A stretch of 64,000 nucleotides of DNA, taken from Brevibacterium renqingii (lineage in GTDB: Bacteria; Actinomycetota; Actinomycetes; Actinomycetales; Brevibacteriaceae). Within the stretch, counting starts at the first letter, position 1; every line of letters starts with the position of its first letter. The position numbers were made by a program, and so were the translations under genes. The stretch spans positions 310,001 through 374,000 of the forward strand of contig NZ_JADBHF010000001.1 of NCBI RefSeq assembly GCF_017808105.1, read 5' to 3'. The notes under the pieces were generated by a model that was not told where the DNA came from, searched no databases, and saw nothing but the letters and a program-made list of their open reading frames with translations. Shown piece after piece: positions 8,646 through 17,169 of the stretch.

Positions 8646-9551
8646 ATGTCGACGATTGGATGGGTGGGCCTGGGCAATATGGGCCGCCCGATGACTGCGA
8701 ACCTGGTCAGGGCCGGGCACACCGTCAACGGTTTTGATCTCGTGCCCGAAGCCGTGGCCGCGGCCGCCGAGAACGGCGTGACGCCCGTGGATTCGATCGC
8801 CGAGGCGGTCGCCGGCGCCGATATCGTCTTCACCATGCTGCCCAAGGGCGAGCACGCCCGCACGGCCTACCTCGAATCCGACGGCGTCCTGGCGAATGCG
8901 GATACGAAGACCCTGCTCGTCGACTCCTCGACGATCGACTTCGACTCCGCCCGTGAGCTGCACGCCGAGGCGGCCGAGGCAGGCTTCCGCTTCGTCGACG
9001 GCCCGGTCTCCGGAGGTGTCACCGGTGCTGAAGCGGGCACCCTGACCTTCATGCTCGGCGGCAGCGAGGCCGACGTCGCCGAGGCGGTCGTCTTCATCAA
9101 GCCGATGGCGGGCAACATCTTCCACGCGGGCGGCGACGCTGCCGGTCAGGCCGCGAAGATCGTCAACAACATGATGCTCTCGATCAGCCTCCAGGGCGTC
9201 GTCGAGGGCGCCGTTCTCGCCGAACGGTTCGGTCTGAATGCGAAGACCTTCTACGACATCGCGAAGGTGTCCTCGGGCGACTCCTGGCCGCTGCGCACCT
9301 GGTACCCGGTGCCCGGGGTGACCGAGACCGCCGCATCGAACAACGAGTTCCAGCCGGGCTTCGCCACTGCCCTCATGCACAAGGACGTCGGGCTCGCGCT
9401 CGCCGGCGCGCAGACCCAGGGCGTCGACCTCCCTGCGGCGGCCCTCGTCCATGCTCAGCTGCAGAAGCTCATGGACGAAGACCTCGGCGGACTCGACACC
9501 TCCGCGCTGATCAGGAACATCGACCCCGACGCCGCGGGCCTGCCGAAGTAA
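8646..9551 (+). CDS. mmsB: 3-hydroxyisobutyrate dehydrogenase
   Basis: 301 residues of the beta-hydroxyacid dehydrogenase family. The N-terminal Rossmann motif GWVGLGNMGRPMTANLVRAGH, the substrate motif FVDGPVSGGVTGAEAGTL and the catalytic-lysine helix GQAAKIVNNMM are all present. The enzyme oxidises 3-hydroxyisobutyrate to methylmalonate semialdehyde in valine breakdown, using NAD+. A GAGGAGG site lies just before ATG 8646. It is divergent from the LysR gene, which suggests control by it. No other valine-degradation gene (mmsA, acyl-CoA dehydrogenase) follows here, so it stands apart from a full pathway cluster. Other 3-hydroxyacids are possible substrates. Confidence 0.9.
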   Translation: MSTIGWVGLGNMGRPMTANLVRAGHTVNGFDLVPEAVAAAAENGVTPVDSIAEAVAGADIVFTMLPKGEHARTAYLESDGVLANADTKTLLVDSSTIDFDSARELHAEAAEAGFRFVDGPVSGGVTGAEAGTLTFMLGGSEADVAEAVVFIKPMAGNIFHAGGDAAGQAAKIVNNMMLSISLQGVVEGAVLAERFGLNAKTFYDIAKVSSGDSWPLRTWYPVPGVTETAASNNEFQPGFATALMHKDVGLALAGAQTQGVDLPAAALVHAQLQKLMDEDLGGLDTSALIRNIDPDAAGLPK

Positions 9552-9641
9552 TCCGCGGTGCGGCCGAGCAATCGGCATTTCCCACGCTGTGCGTCGAGGG
9601 GCCGAGCTGAAACTCGCTCCGGCTCGTGGAAGACTGGAGGC

Positions 9642-10382
9642 ATGAGTACGCCTGATTCGATCCCCGCGCTGTCGACAGAGGACATCGCCGCCATCACCGG
9701 AAACCTCGACGAGGTGGCCGAACGCGCCCGGGCCGCTGCCCGGGCCGGCGGCCGCAGCGGCGAGGAGGTGCGAGTGCTCCTGGCGACGAAGACGCAGCCG
9801 GCTGAGAAGATCCGGGTGGCCCTCGAGCACGGATTCACGCTCATCGGTGAGAACAAGGTCCAGGAGATCGTCGGCAAGGCCGACGCTCTGGCCGACCTCC
9901 ACCCCGAGACCCACCTCATCGGACCCCTGCAGAGGAACAAGGTCAACCACACCCTGCGCCATGCGACCTGCATCCAGTCGGTCGACAACCTCGCGCTCGC
10001 GGAGAAGATCCACAACCGCCTCGAGGTGCTCGAGACCACCGTCGACTGCTTCGTCCAGGTCAACACCTCACGTGAGGACTCGAAGTTCGGAGTCGCTCCG
10101 GAAGACGCCGAGGCACTCGTCGCCGAGGTCCGGAAGCTCGAGCGGATCCGTCTGCGCGGTCTGATGACGATCGGCCTGCCCGGCAGCAGCGCCGAAGAGA
10201 TCCGCCCGAGCTATGCCGATCTGCGCGAACTCAGCGAGAGGCTCATCACCGCCGGAGTCCTGCCCGCCGAGGCGACCGAACTGTCCATGGGCATGAGCAA
10301 TGATTTCGAGCTCGCGATCGCCGAAGGCGCGTCCATGGTGCGCGTCGGTTCGAGCGTCTTCGGCGCTCGCGACTACTCATGA
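9642..10382 (+). CDS. YggS/PLPBP-family pyridoxal-phosphate homeostasis protein
   Basis: 246 residues, a single TIM-barrel with PLP. Conserved elements are the lysine motif LLATKTQPAEKI, GENKVQE, LIGPLQRNKVNHTLRHATCIQSVD, LSMGMSNDFELAIAEGASMVR and VGSSVFGAR. The family buffers PLP and affects amino-acid and vitamin B6 balance. It has no confirmed catalytic reaction. ATG 9642 follows CTGGAGG and is preferred over an upstream in-frame ATG at 9558 that adds an unconserved 28-residue tail. In many actinobacteria yggS sits in the division cluster with sepF and ftsZ. Here it stands alone. Confidence 0.93.
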   Translation: MSTPDSIPALSTEDIAAITGNLDEVAERARAAARAGGRSGEEVRVLLATKTQPAEKIRVALEHGFTLIGENKVQEIVGKADALADLHPETHLIGPLQRNKVNHTLRHATCIQSVDNLALAEKIHNRLEVLETTVDCFVQVNTSREDSKFGVAPEDAEALVAEVRKLERIRLRGLMTIGLPGSSAEEIRPSYADLRELSERLITAGVLPAEATELSMGMSNDFELAIAEGASMVRVGSSVFGARDYS

Positions 10383-10516
10383 GCGGTCGAATCGGGTCCC
10401 GCTGCGTCCCCGGGGATCCCGTTGGGATCCGGCGGCGACAGCACCCATCCGTTCGATCGGGTCACATGATGACACCTGGGCGGCCGCCTCGGTGCCGGAT
10501 CTGAGACCATGGAGTC

Positions 10517-12493
10517 ATGACCAGCAGCTCGGAAGAATCCGCCGCCCCCACCGCCTCGGCGCCGTCCGCCTCCTCGCACGATGTCAAGGTCCGCGCCCCC
10601 GAACTCGTCGGACGCCGTTGGATGAACTCCGGCGGCAAGGACCTCACCCTGGCCGAGCTGCGCGGCAAAGTGGTCCTGCTCGACTTCTGGACCTTCTGCT
10701 GCATCAATTGCCTGCACGTCCTCGACGAGCTGCGCCCGCTCGAGGAGAAGTACGCCAAGGAACTGGTCATCATCGGCGTCCATTCGCCGAAGTTCGAGTT
10801 CGAACGCACCGTCGAGGCCGTCGACCAGGCCGTGGAGCGCTACCAGGTCGAGCACCTCGTCCTCGATGACCCCGATCTCGTCACCTGGCAGGCCTACACC
10901 GCCCGCGCCTGGCCGACCTTGGCCGTGATCGACCCCGAGGGCTACCTCGTGGCGACGATGTCGGGCGAAGGCCACGCCGCCGGCCTCACTGAGATCATTG
11001 AGGGGCTCATCGCCGAGCACTCGGCCAAGGGCACCCTCCACTCCGGTGACGGCCCCTACGTCCCACCGCCGGCACCGGAGACGGACCTGTTCTACCCGGG
11101 CAAGGCCACGAGGCTGCCCTCGGGGCACCTGCTCGTCGCCGATTCCGGTCACCACAGCCTCGTCGAGTACGACGCCGACGGGACCACGATCATCCGCCGC
11201 ATCGGCACAGGCGTCCGCGGCTTCAGCGACGGAGACTTCGCCGCGGCATCCTTCAGCGAACCCGGCGGCATCACCGTGCTGCCCGAGGACCTCGCCCGCC
11301 AGGTCGGCTACCAGCTCGTCGTCGCTGACACCGTCAACCACGCACTGCGTGGGATCGACCTCGAATCCGAGACCGTGACGATGATTGCCGGCACCGGTGA
11401 GCAGCATATGGTCGGCGCGATCGACAACGTCCGCGGCAAGCACGGTGAACTGGGGCGATACGACGGTCCCGGGCTCGACGTGAAGCTCTCATCGCCCTGG
11501 GACGTCCTCTTCGTCCCCGCCACCGCCGAGGTGGTCGTGGCGATGGCCGGCAACCACACCATCTGGTCGTTCCGCCCCCAGGAGGGCACGATCCGCCTGC
11601 TCTCGGGCACGATGAACGAGGGACTGACGGACGGTGGCGGTGAGTACGCATGGTACGCGCAGTCATCGGGCCTCGACCTCACCCCCGACGGTCAGGTGCT
11701 CGTCGCCGACTCCGAGACCTCGGCGATCCGACGCCTCGATCCCTCCACCGGCGAGGTCACGACGCTCGTCGGCGTCGGGCTCTTCGACTTCGGGTTCCGC
11801 GACGGCCCGGCCGCCGAGGCCCGACTGCAGCATCCGCTGGGCGTGCGCAGCCTGCCCGACGGGTCGCTCGCGATCGCCGACACCTACAACGGCGCGATCC
11901 GCCGCTTCGACCCGACCACCGCCGAGGTGACGACTCTGGCCCGAGGCCTGCGCGAGCCCTCGGACATCCTCGTCATCGACGTCGGCTCGGCAGCCGCGGG
12001 CGAGGACTCAGACGAGGGCTCAGGCGAGGCCGAACTCCTCGTCGTCGAATCCGCCGCCCATGCGCTGACGCGGGTGAAGCTGCCCAAGGACGTCCAGAAG
12101 GTCGACGAAGGCGCCCTGACGACGAAGCGACCCTCGACCGAGATCGCTTCCGGGCCGGTGTCGATCAGCGTGAGCTTCACGGTGCCGGCCGGCCAGAAGC
12201 TCGACGACCGATGGGGCGATCCCACCTTCCTGCAGGTAACTGCGACCCCACCGGAACTCATCGTCTCCGGCGACGGCGGCTCCGAAGGGCTCGACCGCAA
12301 CATCGTCATCAACCCCGATCTCGACGGCGGAGTCCTCCACGTGACCGCGCGGGCGGCCGCCTGTGACGGCGAGCCCGGCGGAGAGATCCCGCTCCACGCC
12401 GCCTGCCATCTCTACCAGCAGGACTGGGGCATCCCCGTCGACCTCGTGGATTCGGCATCCAAGGAGCTTCGCCTCGACCTCCGCGGCACCTGA
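10517..12493 (+). CDS. NHLRC2-like protein: thioredoxin-like domain plus NHL beta-propeller
   Basis: 658 residues. Residues about 20-170 are a thioredoxin/AhpC-like domain with the active site DFWTFCCINCLHVLDEL, the CCINC form seen in animal NHLRC2. About 190-500 forms an NHL beta-propeller with repeated blades (LLVADSGHHSLVEYD, LVVADTVNHALRGID, VLVADSETSAIRRLD, LAIADTYNGAIRRFD). The last 130 residues are a beta-rich domain (SVSFTVPAGQKLDDRWGDPTFLQV) ending near a Cys-containing strand (LHAACHLYQQDWG). No signal peptide is visible, so it is cytoplasmic. The bacterial function is unknown, and a thiol redox role is inferred from the CxxC. A 49-bp tandem repeat starts at its stop codon. Confidence 0.9.
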   Translation: MTSSSEESAAPTASAPSASSHDVKVRAPELVGRRWMNSGGKDLTLAELRGKVVLLDFWTFCCINCLHVLDELRPLEEKYAKELVIIGVHSPKFEFERTVEAVDQAVERYQVEHLVLDDPDLVTWQAYTARAWPTLAVIDPEGYLVATMSGEGHAAGLTEIIEGLIAEHSAKGTLHSGDGPYVPPPAPETDLFYPGKATRLPSGHLLVADSGHHSLVEYDADGTTIIRRIGTGVRGFSDGDFAAASFSEPGGITVLPEDLARQVGYQLVVADTVNHALRGIDLESETVTMIAGTGEQHMVGAIDNVRGKHGELGRYDGPGLDVKLSSPWDVLFVPATAEVVVAMAGNHTIWSFRPQEGTIRLLSGTMNEGLTDGGGEYAWYAQSSGLDLTPDGQVLVADSETSAIRRLDPSTGEVTTLVGVGLFDFGFRDGPAAEARLQHPLGVRSLPDGSLAIADTYNGAIRRFDPTTAEVTTLARGLREPSDILVIDVGSAAAGEDSDEGSGEAELLVVESAAHALTRVKLPKDVQKVDEGALTTKRPSTEIASGPVSISVSFTVPAGQKLDDRWGDPTFLQVTATPPELIVSGDGGSEGLDRNIVINPDLDGGVLHVTARAAACDGEPGGEIPLHAACHLYQQDWGIPVDLVDSASKELRLDLRGT

Positions 12494-12605
12494 GCCGGCG
12501 GCACGGCCCAGCCGGCGGCACGGCCCAGCTCGCGGAACCTGAGCCGGCGGCACGGCCCAGCCGGCGGCACGGCCCAGCTCGCGGAACCTGAGCCGGCGGC
12601 ACGGC
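12490..12605. repeat. 49-bp tandem repeat, two full copies plus a partial third
   Basis: Units at 12490-12538 and 12539-12587 are identical by eye, and the first 18 bases recur at 12588-12605. Each unit itself contains two copies of a 17-base GC-rich motif (GCCGGCGGCACGGCCCA). The array begins with the TGA stop of the NHLRC2-like gene and lies between convergent genes. A recent slippage or duplication is likely. Confidence 0.9.
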
Positions 12606-12627
12606 GACCGCGCGGCACGGCAGCCGC

Positions 12628-12696
12628 GTTTGTGGTCACAGAACCGAGGCGAAATCGCCGAATCGGGCTTTGCGCCTCGGTTCAGTGACCACAAAC
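12628..12696. repeat. 69-bp interspersed palindrome, copy A
   Basis: Imperfect inverted repeat with ends GTTTGTGGTCAC and GTGACCACAAAC. The stem continues through CCGAGG/CCTCGG, and the centre of about 25 bases is not conserved. The inner dinucleotide of this copy is AA paired with TT. It sits between two convergent genes (NHLRC2-like and the minus-strand membrane protein). It has the same length and ends as 38340-38408 and 39540-39608. Confidence 0.92.
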
Positions 12697-12722
12697 AGGC
12701 CTGTTATCCGACCGCGGGGGCC

Positions 12723-13682
12723 TCACATGATCGAGACGTCGCCCATCCGCCGCGGTTCGAAGCTGACCTGGGAGGACCTGACGACCACGGAACCGCCGAG
12801 GACGAAGGAGAGCTTCTCGTCGAGGTCGTGCTCGGCCGCGGTGACGATGTCCCGGTAGCGTCCCTTGACCCGCACTTCCACGGTCGAGGGAGTGAGCTCG
12901 AGGTCGTTGCCCGAGGCGGTGAGGCTGATCTGCGGTCTGCGTTCGAGCGACCAGGAGATATCGCCGATGATCTCGTTGTCCGTGTCGTAGCCGAAGACGC
13001 AGCCGGCGGGCATGAGGGTCTTCGATTTGACGCAGTCCTCGAGGTGGTCGGTGACCTGCTCGGTCACGGTCTCCTCGAGTTCGGCCGTCGGCTCGGGGGA
13101 CAGCGTGATGGTGGGGGAGTCGCCGGGGGCGGTCACCTCGGCGCGTTCGGATTTCGACTTGAGATAGGTCGCGTCGAAGCCGACGAGGTAGCTGGCCGGA
13201 AACAGCACGGGTACGGAGCCGGCGCTGACGCCGTAGCCGTTGACCGTCGCCGTCGACGAACCCGAGACGTCCAGGGTCAGAGTCGGCCATTCCTTCTGTT
13301 CGATGGCCCACCGGTCGAAGAGCCCGGCGCTCGCCGGCAGCCTGACCATGGTCAGATCGATGGTCTGCTCCTGCGAGGACAGGGTGTAGCTGAGACGGAC
13401 CTTCGCATGATCGCCGTCGACGGAGACAGTCTCGGCTTCGGCGTCTCGCGGCAGGTCGGGCGCGGCCGAGAGCACCTCACTGCTCAGCGCAAGCGTCGAG
13501 GACGGGGTCGGCGAGGACAGATACGAGAAGGCGCGGTGGGCGTTGCCGTCCTCGAGCGCGCCGATATACGCTTCGGCGGCCCTGGCGGGGGTGTAGACGG
13601 TGAGGTTGAGGAGGGGAACCGCTGCGACAGTGAGGACGATGATCGTCAACGCCGAGATCAGAAGCTTGCGCGAGGGTCGCAT
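12723..13682 (-). CDS. Membrane-anchored exported protein of unknown function
   Basis: 319 residues. Residues 8-30 are a hydrophobic signal or anchor helix (LLISALTIIVLTVAAVPLLN), followed by an exported domain. AAEAYIGALEDGNAHRAFSYL at its start resembles NTF2/DUF4878-like helices that often open such lipoprotein-like domains. The remainder is beta-rich and has two cysteines (DCVKSKTLMPAGCVFG) that could form a disulfide. ATG 13682 follows AGGAGAG. It is the last gene of a minus-strand trio with the degenerate ABC-type ATPase (53 bp upstream) and the LPRTG surface protein. I do not recognise a specific family, and a role at the cell surface is inferred from the anchor and neighbours. Confidence 0.75.
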   Translation of the reverse strand: MRPSRKLLISALTIIVLTVAAVPLLNLTVYTPARAAEAYIGALEDGNAHRAFSYLSSPTPSSTLALSSEVLSAAPDLPRDAEAETVSVDGDHAKVRLSYTLSSQEQTIDLTMVRLPASAGLFDRWAIEQKEWPTLTLDVSGSSTATVNGYGVSAGSVPVLFPASYLVGFDATYLKSKSERAEVTAPGDSPTITLSPEPTAELEETVTEQVTDHLEDCVKSKTLMPAGCVFGYDTDNEIIGDISWSLERRPQISLTASGNDLELTPSTVEVRVKGRYRDIVTAAEHDLDEKLSFVLGGSVVVRSSQVSFEPRRMGDVSIM

Positions 13683-13735
13683 GGCTCTCCTGATTCGGTT
13701 GGGGACGGAGCAGGAACAAGTCTATCCGCCGGCTG

Positions 13736-14812
13736 TCACTCAACCGTGTAGGCGTGCAGCGCTGATGTGTCGACCTCGACGAAGACATGCGTGCCGACCC
13801 TGACGTTGCGCAGCAGTTCGGCGATCGTCGAGCCGAGTCCGGGATGGATCACCCCGAAGTCCGCTGCGGAGCGTCCGTCCGACACCCCGGCGAGATCGGC
13901 CAGGTCGACATCGAGGGCGAGCCCCATCTCGGTGTCGACCGGCGACAGCTTCGCCTGCAGGCAGGAGCCGCGATCGCGCAGGCCGGTGACGATGGCCTCG
14001 AACACCGTCGCCGAGGTGAATGCCGGGTCGTGCTCGTCCAAGGACAGCAGTGCAGCCCGCCAGCCGAGGGTGACGTAGACCTTCCCGTCGAGCTCGGTGC
14101 GGGCACGGACTGCCGAATGTCCGATGGACAGCCAGCCCTTGCGGGCCAGACCGGAGTAGACGTTCACGCCGCTGAGCTCGGCCGGCAGCGAGCCCTTGGG
14201 CTCGCTGACGATCTGCTCCAAAGAGCCGAACGCGACGAGCTGGTCCTTCTCGATATCGGCCACACCCGCCTCGGCGATGGTGTGGTCGGGCAGAGAATTC
14301 GAGCTGAACACGACTCCGCGGCCGTCGTGAGCGACGAGTTCGGCGAAGCGATTGCGCAGCCCCGTGCGCAGGTGACCCGGCACCGAGGCGAAGGGATCGA
14401 TGAGCGTCAGCCACTTCGCGCCGGTCGCCCAGGCCGCAGCCAGAGCGAGGCGGGCGCGTTCGATGGCGTCGAGTTCGTCGATCCGACGACGCAGGACCTC
14501 CGGCCGCAGCCCGAATGCCCTCAGAGCAGCGGATTCGCTCGCAGCGACCGCCGATGCCGCCTCCCCAGATCCGGCATCGGCTTCGCGGAGATAGCTCCTC
14601 ATCCACCTGCGCACACGCGAACGACCCGACCGGCGGCCGGTCGGGAAGCGTGGCGGGGGTGCGACGTGGGGCAGGGCGGCCACGGACAGCACCACCGAGG
14701 TGGTGCTGTCCGGGCTGCCCATGAGTCCGAGCATTGTCCCTGCTCGCAGACGGCCTAAGTCGATCTCGCGTCTGTCGAGCTGCAGCCCCGCGAGGGACAA
14801 TTCATCGTTCAA
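13736..14812 (-). CDS. Degenerate ABC-type ATPase-like protein with TOBE-like C-terminal region
   Basis: 358 residues that follow the order of an ABC ATPase but lack key residues. The Walker A position reads GLMGSPDSTTS, without the Gly-Lys-Ser/Thr core. A helix rich in DELDAIERARLALAAAWATG occupies the signature-to-Walker B path without LSGGQ, and Walker B reads WLTLIDPFASVPGH, where the usual DEP is DPF. The switch-histidine strand reads GVVFSSNSLPDHTIAEAG. The C-terminal 120 residues (VYVTLGWRAALLSL...LRNVRVGTHVFVEVD) resemble TOBE domains. ATP hydrolysis is therefore unlikely. It probably starts at TTG 14812, 6 bp after the LPRTG gene stop, with a GGAG site upstream. Its partner permease is absent. 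A structural or regulatory role is inferred only. Confidence 0.7.
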   Translation of the reverse strand: MNDELSLAGLQLDRREIDLGRLRAGTMLGLMGSPDSTTSVVLSVAALPHVAPPPRFPTGRRSGRSRVRRWMRSYLREADAGSGEAASAVAASESAALRAFGLRPEVLRRRIDELDAIERARLALAAAWATGAKWLTLIDPFASVPGHLRTGLRNRFAELVAHDGRGVVFSSNSLPDHTIAEAGVADIEKDQLVAFGSLEQIVSEPKGSLPAELSGVNVYSGLARKGWLSIGHSAVRARTELDGKVYVTLGWRAALLSLDEHDPAFTSATVFEAIVTGLRDRGSCLQAKLSPVDTEMGLALDVDLADLAGVSDGRSAADFGVIHPGLGSTIAELLRNVRVGTHVFVEVDTSALHAYTVE

Positions 14813-14818
14813 CGGATC

Positions 14819-16333
14819 TTAGAACTCCGCTGGATCGTCGGAGGCGTTCATCCGCCGACGGGTGATGATGACGGCTGCGGCGCCGACGGCGAGCAGACCG
14901 ACGCCCAGCGCCAGCCCGGTCATCTCGGCACCGGTGCGCGGCAGGTCGCTGCCGCCGGAATCCGAGCCGTTGCCGCCTTCGTCGACCGCGGTGCCGTTGG
15001 TCAGCACCGTGAAGCTTCCGCCCTGGGGGTCATCGAAGCTCTCGGCCTGGGCACGCACGTTGTAGGTGCCGAGCACGGCCTTGACCTTCGCCTGGACGCC
15101 GAAGGTGACCTTGCCCTCGGAGTCGGCTTCCTTGGTCATCGTGTAGCGATCGACCTTGCCCTGGGCGTGCTCGACCGTGATGGTGACCTTCTCGCCGGGC
15201 TGGGCGCCGCTGACGCCGAGCTTGATGCCCTCATCGAGGAAGTCCTCGGAGCTGATCTCGGTCGGGTCGATGAAGAGGGCCTGCTCGGCAGCGGCCGGGG
15301 CCTTCTTCTCCTCGGAGCCGGGGCTGGCGGGACCGGTGGATTCGGGCGCCTCGTCCTCGGGCTTCTCGTCCTCGGATCCCTGTGCACCGTCTTCGGCGGC
15401 CGTGTCCTCGGAGTCCTGCTCGTCGCCGTCGGACTCGGTGCCGTCTTCTCCGGCTTCGTCCGTCTTGGGGGCCTCCGTGGTGGGTTCCTCAGATTTCGGA
15501 GCCTCGGCCTTCGGTTCCTTGGTCGGCTCATCGGTATTCGGGGCCTCGGTGGTCGGCTCGTCGGTGGGTTCCTTGGCCGGTCCCGGGTTGACTCGCTTGG
15601 CGGGTGCCTTGTCTTCCTTCTCGGTCTCCGACGGGCTCGGGGTGCTCGTCTCCGAGGGCTTTTCGGATTCGGTTTCCGTGGGCTTCGGGGCGTCAGTCTC
15701 GGACGGCGTCTCCGAGGGAGTCTCGGACGGTGTCTCCGAAGGCGTCTCGGACGGCGCCTCCGACTCGTCACCGTCGTCGATCGGACCGGTGGCGGAATCG
15801 CACTTGTCCTCGTTGCCCGGCTCGTCGACCTCGGAGGCCTTCGAGACGACCTCGAAGGTGACCTTCGAGGACTTCTTCTCCGACTCGAGGTCGGTGAGGT
15901 AGAGAGAGTACTTCCCGACAGGGACCTTGGCATCCTCGGTTACGGAGAAGTAGTAGGTGCCGGACACCTTGCCCTTCTCGTCGACCGTGAGCTTGGTCTT
16001 CGGGGAATATTCGGTGCCATCGGTGCCGACGACCGTCACCGTCGCCTTCTCGTCCGGGCTGAATCCGGTGCCGGAGAAGCCGATTCCCTTCTTGCGGTCC
16101 GCGATGTCGGCTCGGGACACCTGCGCCTGCGCAAGGGTCGCCTGAGGATCCGATTCATCGGGAACCGAGGAATCCGATTCGGAGTCGCTCGATGACTGCT
16201 CGTCGCCATAGGCGCAGAGCGGTTGTTGAGGTACCGAAGCGGTGGACTCTGTCGCTGCGAACGCCGGGGCGCCAGCAAGACCTGTCAATGCAACGGCTAC
16301 TGCGGGGGCAAGCACAAGACGCGAGGTCTTCAC
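14819..16333 (-). CDS. Sortase-anchored (LPRTG) surface protein with low-complexity stalk
   Basis: 504 residues starting at GTG 16333, which has a GAAAGG site 8 bases upstream and leads straight into a signal peptide (VKTSRLVLAPAVAVALTGL, cleavage near AFA-A). Residues about 65-165 form an Ig-like domain (GIGFSGTGFSPDEKATVTVV...VGKYSLYL). Residues about 180-350 are a stalk of Ser/Pro/Thr/Glu repeats, including four tandem PSET units. Residues about 352-440 form a second Ig-like domain (FIDPTEISSEDFLDEGIKLG). The end has LPRTG, a hydrophobic helix and RRR, the sortase signal. The product should be cross-linked to peptidoglycan. Earlier in-frame ATG 16387 would put 18 polar residues before the signal peptide and is rejected. 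No sortase gene is in the window. Confidence 0.88.
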   Translation of the reverse strand: MKTSRLVLAPAVAVALTGLAGAPAFAATESTASVPQQPLCAYGDEQSSSDSESDSSVPDESDPQATLAQAQVSRADIADRKKGIGFSGTGFSPDEKATVTVVGTDGTEYSPKTKLTVDEKGKVSGTYYFSVTEDAKVPVGKYSLYLTDLESEKKSSKVTFEVVSKASEVDEPGNEDKCDSATGPIDDGDESEAPSETPSETPSETPSETPSETDAPKPTETESEKPSETSTPSPSETEKEDKAPAKRVNPGPAKEPTDEPTTEAPNTDEPTKEPKAEAPKSEEPTTEAPKTDEAGEDGTESDGDEQDSEDTAAEDGAQGSEDEKPEDEAPESTGPASPGSEEKKAPAAAEQALFIDPTEISSEDFLDEGIKLGVSGAQPGEKVTITVEHAQGKVDRYTMTKEADSEGKVTFGVQAKVKAVLGTYNVRAQAESFDDPQGGSFTVLTNGTAVDEGGNGSDSGGSDLPRTGAEMTGLALGVGLLAVGAAAVIITRRRMNASDDPAEF

Positions 16334-16590
16334 AGTAATGCCTTTCGATTGTTGTCTACCCACGAAAGGCGATGGGACTCCCGGCATTCCTTGGCTTAAG
16401 AAGGGGAAGGCACCATCGTGCGCGGGTCCGTACAGCTCATTACTCTAAAGCATTCATCAGTCGCAGTGGGGAGACACACGGGGAAAAACCAGCCGAAATT
16501 GGAGAAATCGTTATCTGTTTGTGACATAGTTTCGGCGTGTCGCTCGGTGTCTCCGAGCGTGCGGGGAGCGGAGCGATTACCATCGGATAC
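16334..16590. promoter_or_regulatory. Divergent promoter region between the surface-protein gene and dcd
   Basis: 257 bp with several A/T-rich patches (16436-16465 and 16495-16535) unlike the flanking genes. They fit promoters in both directions. Candidate boxes can be picked by eye, but none is strong enough to name. I see no inverted repeat with a long stem. Confidence 0.4.
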
Positions 16591-17169
16591 GTGACTCTCC
16601 TTTCCGACCGCGACATCCGCGCCGAGCTCGACTCCGGCCGCATCGCCCTCGACCCCTACGATCCCTCGCTGATCCAGCCGGCCAGCGTCGATGTCTGCCT
16701 CGACCGGTATTTCCGGCTGTTCGACAATCACAAGTACCCGGTCATCGATCCGAGCCTCGAACAGCCCGAACTCACCCGCTTCGTCGAGGCCGCACCGGGT
16801 GAGCCGTTCGTCCTTCATCCGGGCGAGTTCGTCCTCGCCTCGACTCATGAGCTCGTGACGCTGCCCGACGATGTGGCGGCACGCCTCGAGGGCAAGTCGT
16901 CGCTGGGTCGGCTCGGCCTGCTCACGCATTCGACCGCCGGTTTCATCGATCCCGGCTTCAGCGGGCATGTGACGCTCGAGCTGTCCAATGTCGCGACCCT
17001 TCCGATCACGCTGTGGCCGGGGATGAAGATCGGTCAGCTGTGCTTCTTCCGCCTCAGTTCCTCGGCGGTCAACCCGTACGGCTCGCAGGCCACGGGCAAC
17101 CGGTATCAGGGCCAGCGCGGTCCGACCGCCTCGCGTTCGCATCTCAACTTCTACGGGAGGGAGATGTGA
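16591..17169 (+). CDS. dcd: dCTP deaminase
   Basis: 192 residues, the family length when read from GTG 16591 (an upstream in-frame ATG at 16537 adds 18 unconserved residues). Conserved blocks include MLSDRDI-like [45 protein letters not shown], and the active-site region [14 protein letters not shown] through [17 protein letters not shown], whose Glu is the catalytic base in the family. The enzyme converts dCTP to dUTP for dTMP synthesis. Many actinobacterial homologues are bifunctional and go on to dUMP, and this cannot be settled here. The stop overlaps the next start (GTGA), so the two are translationally coupled. Confidence 0.96.
   Translation: MTLLSDRDIRAELDSGRIALDPYDPSLIQPASVDVCLDRYFRLFDNHKYPVIDPSLEQPELTRFVEAAPGEPFVLHPGEFVLASTHELVTLPDDVAARLEGKSSLGRLGLLTHSTAGFIDPGFSGHVTLELSNVATLPITLWPGMKIGQLCFFRLSSSAVNPYGSQATGNRYQGQRGPTASRSHLNFYGREM

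Noticed and set aside
12628..12696. 69-bp palindrome simply as a bidirectional terminator
   Set aside because: Copies A and B do lie between convergent genes, but copy C lies in a divergent promoter region upstream of both genes, so termination cannot explain all copies.
15600..15760. DNA-level satellite in the surface-protein gene
   Set aside because: The repetition is explained by the PSET/Pro-Thr-Glu codons of the stalk and stays in frame.
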